Position numbers and translations under genes: made by a program. The notes beneath the pieces are model-generated. The model made no database searches, had not been told where the DNA came from, and worked only from the letters and a program-made list of their open reading frames with translations. From an uncultured Prevotellaceae bacterium (GTDB lineage: Bacteria > Bacteroidota > Bacteroidia > Bacteroidales > Bacteroidaceae), in assembly GCA_947306845.1 (NCBI GenBank), contig CAMZHP010000126.1:1-8472 (forward strand): DNA of 8,472 nucleotides, written 5' to 3'. Of this stretch, positions 1 through 7,040 are shown piece by piece; the first letter of the stretch is position 1, and each line of letters starts with the position of its first letter.

Positions 1-1980
1 GCCATGCAGAAAATGCCCAACCTCAGTCCCTACTGGATTGATGACGTGACGAAAAAGCCAACTGATGTCTATTTCTCACGCGATGAAGACTTCCAAGGGT
101 CATTCACCAACAGCGGTTCCAGTAGTGTCAGTTCGGCCAACTACAATCCTGTGGCGATGGTTAATGAAGGTTACAACAAAACCACTCAGCGGGATGAAAA
201 AATGACCATCACCCTGCAATATGATTTCCCCTTCCATCTGCAATATCAGGGATGGGTGTCAATGAACATGCGAACCACCAAGAACAAGCAATTCCTGCCA
301 CAGGAGGCCACCGGCGTGCTATGGACAAGTTCGTTTGCCAACCAGAGTGTGGATGCCACCACCGACGCCTTCTCACTGCAGAGCGAGAACAAACTCATTT
401 ACAACAATACGTTTGCTGAGAAACATAAGATCATTGCTACCGGACTTATCAAGACCGCTGACAACCAGAGTTTCAGTTACACCAGCCGGACATATGGCAA
501 CGCATCTGCCAACCTCAGTGATCCTGTGGTGGGGAGCGTGGTGTCATCATCGGGGTCGGGTAACTCGGAGCGGCGATCCATTTCAATGATTGGTCAGGTG
601 GTCTACTCCTTTGACAACAGGTATGTAATCAGAGGTACCATCAACCATGAGGGCAACTCCACCATGGGTAAAGAGAAGAGGTGGGGTACCTTCCCCGCTT
701 TTGGCGCTTCTTGGAACATTGAGCAGGAACATTTCTGGAGCGACAGTTTCAAAAAATGGTTCAATGAGGGAAAAGTACGTTTCGGATATGGTTGGTCGGG
801 TACATCTCCATCTGGCGCTTCCATCTATCTCGGAGCCTATAAAAGTCTCGGACAATACATGAATATGCCGGCTATCACACCCGACCGCATGCAGCTCGAC
901 AATTTGAAGTGGGAGACCACCAGGGAGATGGACCTTGGTATCGACCTCAGATTGTTCGACAGGTTCAGCTTCACTTTCGATTACTATGACAAGAAGACCA
1001 GCGACATGCTGCTCAGGGATACCAAACTGCCAGCTTCTACAGGTTACAACTCGGTGAAGTACATCAACTCGGGAGAGATGAGCAACAAGGGTGTGGAACT
1101 CAGGTTCGAATACCAGATATTGCGCAACAAGGAGTGGACCGTTTCGGTCAATGCCAACGTCAGCCGTAATATTAATAAGGTGAAAGAACTGCCAAGCACA
1201 TGGGTGATGGACAATTACTCTTTTGGCAATGGCAACTATGCGCTCCGAATCGTGGAGAATGCGCCCGTCGGCTCGTTCTATGGCTACCGTTACCTCGGCG
1301 TTTATCAGAATGCAGAACAGACTTACGCCCGTGATGCAGCCGGAAATGTGATGTATGACTGGCAGGGTAATGTCATCACCATGAAAAACGGTACGGTGCA
1401 GACCTATCCAGGAGATGCCATGTATGAGGATATCAATCACGATGGCGTCATCAATGAGAACGATATCGTCTATTTGGGCAATGCCAACCCGAAATTCTTC
1501 GGTGGTGGCGGATTCCAGGTGAGATGGAAAGACCTCACACTCACTACATTCTTCTATGGCAGATACGGCCAGAAAGTAATCAATGGCGCACGTATTTCCT
1601 TGGAGAACATGTACGGCAAAAACAACCAGAGCACAGCTGTGTTGCACAGATGGCGTGCAGAGGGAGATCAGACTGACATCCCACGTGCCCTCTACGGCAT
1701 GGGCTACAACTACCTCGGAAGCGACCGCTTCGTCGAGGATGCTTCTTTCATCCGTCTCAAGACGTTGTCACTCAGCTACAACTTCCCCAAGAAGTGGCTC
1801 AAGAACATCGGCATCAGCAAGCTCAACGTTTTTGTCACGGGTTATGACCTCTTCACATGGACCAGTTACAAGGGACAGGATCCGGAGGTGTCGATGCCAT
1901 CGGCCACCAGCTTGGTGCGCGACAATGCTACAACACCTGTGTCAAAGCGATTCGCCATTGGTTTAAATGTCGATTTTTAA
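1..1980 (+). CDS. SusC/RagA-family TonB-dependent outer-membrane transporter, C-terminal part (5' truncated by window)
   Basis: This is the beta-barrel portion of a SusC-like transporter, which in this family imports oligosaccharides or peptides across the outer membrane with a SusD lid, driven by TonB. The reading frame is open to base 1, so the ATG at 4 is almost certainly an internal methionine. Seen, numbering from that Met: RYVIRGT near 206 and RWGTFPAFGASW near 226, matching the family pattern of RYxLRAS followed by RWGxFPSxSxAW; an Asp/Asn-rich EF-hand-like loop at 476-487 (DINHDGVINEND) followed by YLGNANPKF; and RFVEDASFIRLKTLSLSYNF near 575, the typical last-strands signature. The protein ends in an aromatic residue (NVDF), as outer-membrane barrels do. 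About 410 N-terminal residues are missing, judged by alignment to the second SusC of this window; these would hold the signal peptide, carboxypeptidase-regulatory-like domain, TonB box and plug. SusD follows after 12 bp. The family call is secure; the substrate is unknown. Confidence 0.96.
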   Translation, partial: AMQKMPNLSPYWIDDVTKKPTDVYFSRDEDFQGSFTNSGSSSVSSANYNPVAMVNEGYNKTTQRDEKMTITLQYDFPFHLQYQGWVSMNMRTTKNKQFLPQEATGVLWTSSFANQSVDATTDAFSLQSENKLIYNNTFAEKHKIIATGLIKTADNQSFSYTSRTYGNASANLSDPVVGSVVSSSGSGNSERRSISMIGQVVYSFDNRYVIRGTINHEGNSTMGKEKRWGTFPAFGASWNIEQEHFWSDSFKKWFNEGKVRFGYGWSGTSPSGASIYLGAYKSLGQYMNMPAITPDRMQLDNLKWETTREMDLGIDLRLFDRFSFTFDYYDKKTSDMLLRDTKLPASTGYNSVKYINSGEMSNKGVELRFEYQILRNKEWTVSVNANVSRNINKVKELPSTWVMDNYSFGNGNYALRIVENAPVGSFYGYRYLGVYQNAEQTYARDAAGNVMYDWQGNVITMKNGTVQTYPGDAMYEDINHDGVINENDIVYLGNANPKFFGGGGFQVRWKDLTLTTFFYGRYGQKVINGARISLENMYGKNNQSTAVLHRWRAEGDQTDIPRALYGMGYNYLGSDRFVEDASFIRLKTLSLSYNFPKKWLKNIGISKLNVFVTGYDLFTWTSYKGQDPEVSMPSATSLVRDNATTPVSKRFAIGLNVDF

Positions 1981-1992
1981 TTCCCGAAGACA

Positions 1993-3570
1993 ATGAAAAA
2001 GAATATATTATCCATACTGATCCTGGTAGTTACGCTCACTTTCACCACTGCATGCAACGATTGGCTTGATGTGTTGCCCAATAATGAGCAGGTGACTGAT
2101 GACTACTGGAAGTCGAAGGAGGATGTCGAGGCTGTCATCGCTTCCGGCTATTACTACATGCGGCAGTGTGTACCCACTTTCATCAAGTGGGGCGAACTGA
2201 GGGGCGGTTCTATCTACACCATCAACACCGGTGATGCTAAATTGCAGGATTTCAACATGGTGCCGACCAACTCTCTCTGTGACTGGTCAAATCTATACAA
2301 GGTCATCGGAATGGCCAACTCTGTTATACTCTATGCACCGGATGTGAAGGACGACACTTATTATGATGCCATCCTCAATTCCCATCTCGCAGAGGCCTAT
2401 TTCCTCAGGGCATACTGCTATTTGCTGTTGGTGAAGAACTACAAGGAGGTGCCGCTCGTCATGCAGGCATATGTCAACGATGCTGCTAGCTTCGACTTGG
2501 CTAAGTCTTCGGAAGAAGAGATTGTGGCACAGATAAAAAATGATGTGAAGACTGCTTTGGAGACAGGGGCAGCCAAAGGCACCTATGAGGAGGACTGGGC
2601 CACCAAGGGCAGAGCCACCAAGTGGGCACTCTATGCGCTCATGGCAGATGCTTGCCTATGGAGCGAGGACTATGACCAGTGCATCGAATATTGCAACCTG
2701 ATTCTTAATGCTACAGATGCTTTCCGTCCGGTTTTCATGACCAATACCAACGACTGGTACACCATGTTCTATCCGGGCAACAGCAATGAGTCCATACTAG
2801 AGCTCAACTGGGATTACTCTCAAAACCAAACCAATAACTTCAACTCGCTTTTCACCCTCACGACATCATCGACGCTACGGCCCACCACAAGGGCAACAGA
2901 ACGCATGAAAGAGGAGACGCAGACTTTGAAGGACGGTGGGCTCACTGAGGACGGACGCATGGGACGCATGCTCATGGCCACATATGTGCCCGACAACGGA
3001 CAAGTCATCGGATGGGCTTCGTCCAACCAGTATTACATTTGGAAATATTATGGGACAGACGTACCCGACATCACCGGTGGCGCAAGAGCCCATCAGGATG
3101 CCAACTTCATCCTCTACCGTGTGGCGGAAATCATGCTCATGAAGGCGCAGGCCCTCACCATGAAGGGACAAGGCTCCTGGGCAGAGGCAGTCAGCCTGAT
3201 CAACAGGGTGCGCAACCGGGCCATGCTGGGTAATTTCAAGGATATTGACACCCATTCGGCTGATGCTCCCGCTCAGATCTCACAACTGGACGAACTGACA
3301 CTCCTTGAGGAAATCATCGACCAAAAGGAGATGGAATTCATGGCAGAGGGCAAGAGGTGGTATGACCTGCTCTGGCTCGGACGCATCGGGGGAGGAAAGT
3401 ACAAGACTCAGTTCATGACCAAAGTCATCGAGGGCAACCAAACCACCAACGCCCAGTGGATAAGGTCGGTGTTGCAGGATGCCAACGCTTGGTACATGCC
3501 CATACCGCAGGCTGATATCGAGCACAACAAACTCTTGGTACAGAATCCATATTACGCATCATCAAAGTAA
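1993..3570 (+). CDS. SusD/RagB-family surface nutrient-binding lipoprotein
   Basis: This complete 525-residue protein has the usual SusD length. In this family the lipoprotein sits on the cell surface as a hinged lid over its SusC barrel and binds the ligand. Seen: a lipoprotein signal of Lys-Lys, a hydrophobic run, then TTAC with the lipid-modified Cys at 21, followed by NDWLD, which resembles the start of many mature SusD proteins and carries acidic residues compatible with surface export. TPR-type helices follow, including EAYFLRAYCYLLLVKNY at 134-150 and KGRATKWALYALMADACLW at 206-224. The C-terminal SusD half has LYRVAEIMLMKAQAL at 374-388, an EIIDQKEMEFMAEGKRWYDL stretch near 440-459 and the terminal MPIPQADIEHNKLLVQNPYY at 502-521. 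The ATG at 1993 places the signal peptide correctly, 12 bp after the SusC stop, which supports co-transcription and pairing with SusC-A. There is no clear Shine-Dalgarno, as is common in Bacteroidota. Ligand specificity cannot be read from the sequence. Confidence 0.97.
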   Translation: MKKNILSILILVVTLTFTTACNDWLDVLPNNEQVTDDYWKSKEDVEAVIASGYYYMRQCVPTFIKWGELRGGSIYTINTGDAKLQDFNMVPTNSLCDWSNLYKVIGMANSVILYAPDVKDDTYYDAILNSHLAEAYFLRAYCYLLLVKNYKEVPLVMQAYVNDAASFDLAKSSEEEIVAQIKNDVKTALETGAAKGTYEEDWATKGRATKWALYALMADACLWSEDYDQCIEYCNLILNATDAFRPVFMTNTNDWYTMFYPGNSNESILELNWDYSQNQTNNFNSLFTLTTSSTLRPTTRATERMKEETQTLKDGGLTEDGRMGRMLMATYVPDNGQVIGWASSNQYYIWKYYGTDVPDITGGARAHQDANFILYRVAEIMLMKAQALTMKGQGSWAEAVSLINRVRNRAMLGNFKDIDTHSADAPAQISQLDELTLLEEIIDQKEMEFMAEGKRWYDLLWLGRIGGGKYKTQFMTKVIEGNQTTNAQWIRSVLQDANAWYMPIPQADIEHNKLLVQNPYYASSK

Positions 3571-3578
3571 GGAAAGGA
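3571..3578 (+). promoter_or_regulatory. Purine-rich Shine-Dalgarno-like site before the first FAS1 lipoprotein gene
   Basis: GGAAAGGA begins directly after the susD-like stop codon and ends 8 bases before the ATG at 3587. It is the only Shine-Dalgarno-like match among the four gene junctions here. It supports 3587 as the start rather than the upstream in-frame ATG at 3479, which lies inside the SusD gene and would put 36 non-signal residues ahead of the lipoprotein signal. Bacteroidota depend little on Shine-Dalgarno pairing, so this is only supporting evidence. Confidence 0.4.
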
Positions 3579-3586
3579 CAAGAAGC

Positions 3587-5299
3587 ATGAAATACATGAG
3601 ACATTTCACACAACATGTTGTTTGCCTCGCTGCTGCAGCACTGACGCTTGCCGCATGCGACAAGGATGTGTTTGATATCAACACCGATCCTTTCAAAGAC
3701 CAGACCTATACGACAGCGCTTACATCGCCCATCTCTTCGTTCCTGGAAGAGACAGAGGGATATAGTGAGTATGTGAAGTTGCTGCACTATTCCAACATGT
3801 TCAATGCACTCAACCAGTCATCGTCGGGTACCAGCTTTACTGCTTTCGTTCCCAACAACGAGGCGATGCGCGATTTTTATCGCCGTAGGGGAGTCGACAG
3901 CTTGCAGCAACTGACCAAGGAATATGCGCGGCAATTCGTTCTCTACCATACTGTCAAGGACTCCATCTTGCCTGAGTCGTTTGTGCAAAAGAAAACCTTG
4001 CAAAACCTCAGTGGTGATGTCATCACCATACGCATCGACTCGCTCAATGCAGGACAGGCAGTGCTCAATGAGGAAGGGCGCGTCATCGAGATGGGACTCA
4101 GCGCCTTCAATGGCAAGGTATATGTGCTCTCATCGGCAATGACACCCCTGGTGGAGACAGTGTTCGACCGCGTGGTGGATGGCGGACGCTCGGCCATTAT
4201 GGCAGAGGCGCTGCGTGCCACAGGATGGGACAAAAAACTCTCGCAGGTGGTAGATACAACGATGAATGAGGAGCGGCAGAAGGTCATCACACATTATTAC
4301 TACACACTTCTCAATGTGTCAGACGCTACCTTTGCCAAGGCTGGCATCAATTCGCTCGAACAATTGAGAAGCCAACTCAAGGCTGGCGACAAGGATGGTA
4401 TCCCTGAAGACTCGCTTTTGAGAGAATATGTGGGCTATCACATTCTCTCCAACCAATATAAGACCAGCGAACTGGGCGCCATGATGGGGTCGGATGTGAC
4501 ACGCATCTGGAGTTCTTCAGCCAACAATCAGGTGTTCACTGTCACTTACGACAGTCTGGCCACCAATGAGGCCGACCGCTATGTCATTAATGCTACAGGA
4601 GAACCGGCAAGGTTTGTTCCCAACCAGTCGAATCTATTGGCTAAGAATGGGTACATCCATGAACTCGACGGATGGATGCCTGTGTGGGAACCTGAACAGA
4701 CAGCTGTGCTTTGGGACCTCGCCGACTATACCGAGGTGAAGAACCTTGTCGATCCTGAATATTATCAGCCTGCGGAACCTACAGCCTCTGAGCAACGCTT
4801 CCGTATCGCCACAGCGCCATGTTTCGAATATGAGATGGGCGAGGCAGGATCGAAAAACCGAAATTACAGCGATATCGACTATGTGACCTGCCGGAGCAAC
4901 ATGAAGAATGCCAACAACTACGACCGCGTGGTGTTCAATCTTGGTTATATGGGCAAGGTCAGCATGAGAACACCTACCATCGTCAGGGGAAAATATAAGG
5001 TGGAACTGACCATTATCTTTATGACTGGCAACAATTTCATGAGACAGCAGACCGATGGCAACGGAGGCATGCTTAAGATGGCGTTTGATGACAGAGAAGA
5101 CATGACACTCTTCACTGCTCCGTACACCAAAGTGAACAGTGCGCTTCCAGGAGTCTATACCTCAACGCTCTATGACGAAATCGAATTTGAGGAAACTGCT
5201 TCCCATCAGTTCAGTTTCATCATTCTTGACCCGGCTGCCAGCACCAACAGCAACTTCAGCTTGCAGTTCGACTGTATCAAATTTACTCCAATAGACTAA
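3587..5299 (+). CDS. Fasciclin (FAS1) double-domain surface lipoprotein with C-terminal beta-rich domain
   Basis: This is a predicted 570-residue lipoprotein. Seen: a signal peptide ending in the lipobox LAAC with Cys24, followed by DKDVFD, an acidic stretch compatible with surface export. A first FAS1 domain spans about 48-195: TAFVPNNEAMRDF at 85-97 matches the H1 motif (TxFAPTNxAF), VLYHTV at 118-123 is the central Tyr-His motif, and NGKVYVLSSAMTPL at 175-188 closes the domain. A second FAS1 domain spans about 197-368, with TLLNVSDATFAKAG (240-253), EYVGYHILSNQY (280-291) and NGYIHELDGWMPV (354-366). From about 400 to 570 is a separate beta-rich region (RVVFNLGY, IVRGKYKVELTI, a closing FDCIKFTPI) that may be a jelly-roll-like binding domain; this is inference. 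FAS1 domains are known in adhesion and extracellular binding, and no catalytic motif is seen. The place after susC/susD matches that of SusE/SusF glycan-binding proteins. The start at 3587 gives a proper signal peptide; Met4 (3596) is possible. The ligand is unknown. Confidence 0.9.
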   Translation: MKYMRHFTQHVVCLAAAALTLAACDKDVFDINTDPFKDQTYTTALTSPISSFLEETEGYSEYVKLLHYSNMFNALNQSSSGTSFTAFVPNNEAMRDFYRRRGVDSLQQLTKEYARQFVLYHTVKDSILPESFVQKKTLQNLSGDVITIRIDSLNAGQAVLNEEGRVIEMGLSAFNGKVYVLSSAMTPLVETVFDRVVDGGRSAIMAEALRATGWDKKLSQVVDTTMNEERQKVITHYYYTLLNVSDATFAKAGINSLEQLRSQLKAGDKDGIPEDSLLREYVGYHILSNQYKTSELGAMMGSDVTRIWSSSANNQVFTVTYDSLATNEADRYVINATGEPARFVPNQSNLLAKNGYIHELDGWMPVWEPEQTAVLWDLADYTEVKNLVDPEYYQPAEPTASEQRFRIATAPCFEYEMGEAGSKNRNYSDIDYVTCRSNMKNANNYDRVVFNLGYMGKVSMRTPTIVRGKYKVELTIIFMTGNNFMRQQTDGNGGMLKMAFDDREDMTLFTAPYTKVNSALPGVYTSTLYDEIEFEETASHQFSFIILDPAASTNSNFSLQFDCIKFTPID

Positions 5300-5312
5300 A
5301 TATTCAACAGAT

Positions 5313-7019
5313 ATGAAGACTATATTTCAATCATACATGATGATTCTGGCAATTGGCTTGATGGCCTCTTGCTCGGAATTGAAAGATGACGACCATTACG
5401 GGAAGGCTGATACGCCAATTTCCAATAATGAGTTGAAAATCGTCAACATGTCATCGCAGGAGTATATCAGCAGCCGAAGCGACCTTTCGGAGATGAATGG
5501 ACTCTTTGCAGAACAGGGAATCTATGAGGAGCTTAGCAAGAAAGGGCAGCTCAGCACCATCCTGATTGTCACCAATGATCATTTCCGTAAGCCCATGGAG
5601 AAGACGGAGTTCATCACGCGCTCCCACATCAGCGACATCTCCATTTCGCCCGCCAATCTGGAAGACGGAACACGCCTGATGATGTGGCATGGCAAATATG
5701 TCAATGTTTCCATTGATGAGATGGGAAAGGAAGGCAATATTGTTGACCATATCCTTTTCAACAACGGAGCCGTCAAGGAGGTCATCAAGTCCACGACAGG
5801 TTATGTATATGTCATATCGGAGATGATAGAAACACCGACTTCACTCTATGATTTTATCAATGACTTGCCGGAAGAGTATTCCATTTTCCGTGAAATGGTG
5901 CTGGCTTCTGGAGGAAAGGAGTTCGACCGCACCAACTCCAAGGCGATTGGTATCAACGACCAGGGAAATACCGTCTATGACTCCATCTTCATCTATCGCA
6001 ATACCTTCTTCGAGGCCGTCAACTTTGACATGAATTCGGAGTCACTCACTGCTACCTTGCTGCTGCCATCCAATGAGGTCATCAATCAGGCTCTTGAGGA
6101 TGCACACCAGAGACTGGCTTCATGGGACATGGTGAGAAGCGACAGCATCATGAAGGACTGGATTCTCAAGTCCTCATTCTACAGCAAACGCTATTCACCA
6201 GCTGAGATGCAGACCACGGAGACCAATGATATCAAGAGCATTTTTGGCACGCAGTGGCGCACCAATGTACAGCAGGTGGATGTGTCAGATCCCATGGAAC
6301 TGTCAAATGGAATTGTGTACAAGGTAGGAAAACTGCATCTGCCCAACAACTTGCTCATGTACAGACTCAAGGATTATTTTTATTACTACGAGAACTGTAC
6401 TGACGAGCAGAAAGAGAATTATTTCAAAAGGGTGCACCTCAATTTCAAGGAGTGTGCCACAGAAGTCGCTGCATGGTCGCCCCTGCCAGGAGTATGGCCC
6501 TATCATGAGAATAGAATTATCAGGTTTGACAAACCTTCTGACATCGGCGATGCAGACGGTTTCCAACTTGACTTCACACCTATCAAACTCAATGAGGACG
6601 GCACAGTGAGACCTTATCTCTTCCCACCGGGAGCCTATCGGTTTGCCATGGGGTCGGTGCAGAATCAGAGTTTGGGCATCACCGTCTCGATACTCATCGA
6701 CGGACAGGAGGTGGCCCGTTCGCGCACCATCACATGGGGAACCTCAACAGAGTTCCATTACGACCGTGGCACAACGCTTTCCAACACTCATCCCGAAGGC
6801 TTTGACGCAACCTATGTGCGCGAAGTGGGTGGCAACAGCAAGGCCGCCAATTATGACACCGATGGCGGACAGATGATGGACGAATTGGTGATTCCCGATG
6901 TAAGAGGGGATGGCTCACCCGTGCAGATTGTCATGAGACTGAAATGTGAAAACTGGGAAGGCAAAACCAACGTGAAAATACATCACTGGTGCCTCAGGCC
7001 GACAGTCAACAATTATTAA
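5313..7019 (+). CDS. Divergent FAS1-like surface lipoprotein with C-terminal beta-rich domain
   Basis: This is a predicted 568-residue lipoprotein with signal peptide and lipobox MASC (Cys20), followed by SELKDDD, a strongly acidic stretch compatible with surface export. Two weak FAS1-like units are visible. The first, about 45-180, has STILIVTNDHFRKP at 81-94 in place of the H1 motif, RSHIS at 103-107 where Tyr-His is expected, and GYVYVISEMIETP at 163-175. The second, about 182-345, has TATLLLPSNEVINQAL at 246-261 and NGIVYKVGKLHLP at 332-344, but ILKSSFY at 284-290 lacks the central His. The C-terminal region, about 390-568, is beta-rich, with RPYLFPPGAYRFAMG (433-447), VSILIDGQEVARS (458-470) and a closing KIHHWCLRPT (555-564). 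Its layout resembles the C-terminal part of the preceding protein, so the pair may be diverged paralogues. The gene lies 13 bp after its neighbour and 21 bp before the second SusC, so it is probably in the same transcript. No catalytic motif is seen; surface binding is inferred only. Confidence 0.82.
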   Translation: MKTIFQSYMMILAIGLMASCSELKDDDHYGKADTPISNNELKIVNMSSQEYISSRSDLSEMNGLFAEQGIYEELSKKGQLSTILIVTNDHFRKPMEKTEFITRSHISDISISPANLEDGTRLMMWHGKYVNVSIDEMGKEGNIVDHILFNNGAVKEVIKSTTGYVYVISEMIETPTSLYDFINDLPEEYSIFREMVLASGGKEFDRTNSKAIGINDQGNTVYDSIFIYRNTFFEAVNFDMNSESLTATLLLPSNEVINQALEDAHQRLASWDMVRSDSIMKDWILKSSFYSKRYSPAEMQTTETNDIKSIFGTQWRTNVQQVDVSDPMELSNGIVYKVGKLHLPNNLLMYRLKDYFYYYENCTDEQKENYFKRVHLNFKECATEVAAWSPLPGVWPYHENRIIRFDKPSDIGDADGFQLDFTPIKLNEDGTVRPYLFPPGAYRFAMGSVQNQSLGITVSILIDGQEVARSRTITWGTSTEFHYDRGTTLSNTHPEGFDATYVREVGGNSKAANYDTDGGQMMDELVIPDVRGDGSPVQIVMRLKCENWEGKTNVKIHHWCLRPTVNNY

Positions 7020-7040
7020 TCCTTTGAACAGCATATCAAT

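Noticed and set aside
4..6. ATG at base 4 as the true start of the first transporter gene
   Set aside because: The following sequence begins in the middle of a SusC barrel, lacks signal peptide, TonB box and plug, and the frame is open to base 1. It aligns with residues from about 409 onward of the second SusC.
583..1647. 354-codon open frame on the minus strand inside SusC-A
   Set aside because: It lies wholly opposite a SusC barrel with clear family motifs. Its translation has no signal, domain or plausible composition and it has no neighbours on that strand; it is an antisense shadow.
2875..3255. 126-codon minus-strand frame opposite SusD, and other short alternative-frame ORFs
   Set aside because: They overlap well-supported genes in other frames, with no recognisable motif or signal and no independent start context.
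3479..3586. Upstream in-frame ATG that would extend the first FAS1 protein by 36 residues
   Set aside because: It lies inside the SusD gene, would bury the lipoprotein signal peptide, and encodes a sequence with no signal features. The ATG at 3587 gives a proper signal and has a purine-rich site before it.
7014..7040. ATTAATCCTTTG as a possible Bacteroides-type promoter before the second SusC
   Set aside because: It has the TTTG but not the TAnn spacing of the -7 element, no TTTG at the -33 distance, and would leave almost no leader before the ATG. It is most likely chance.
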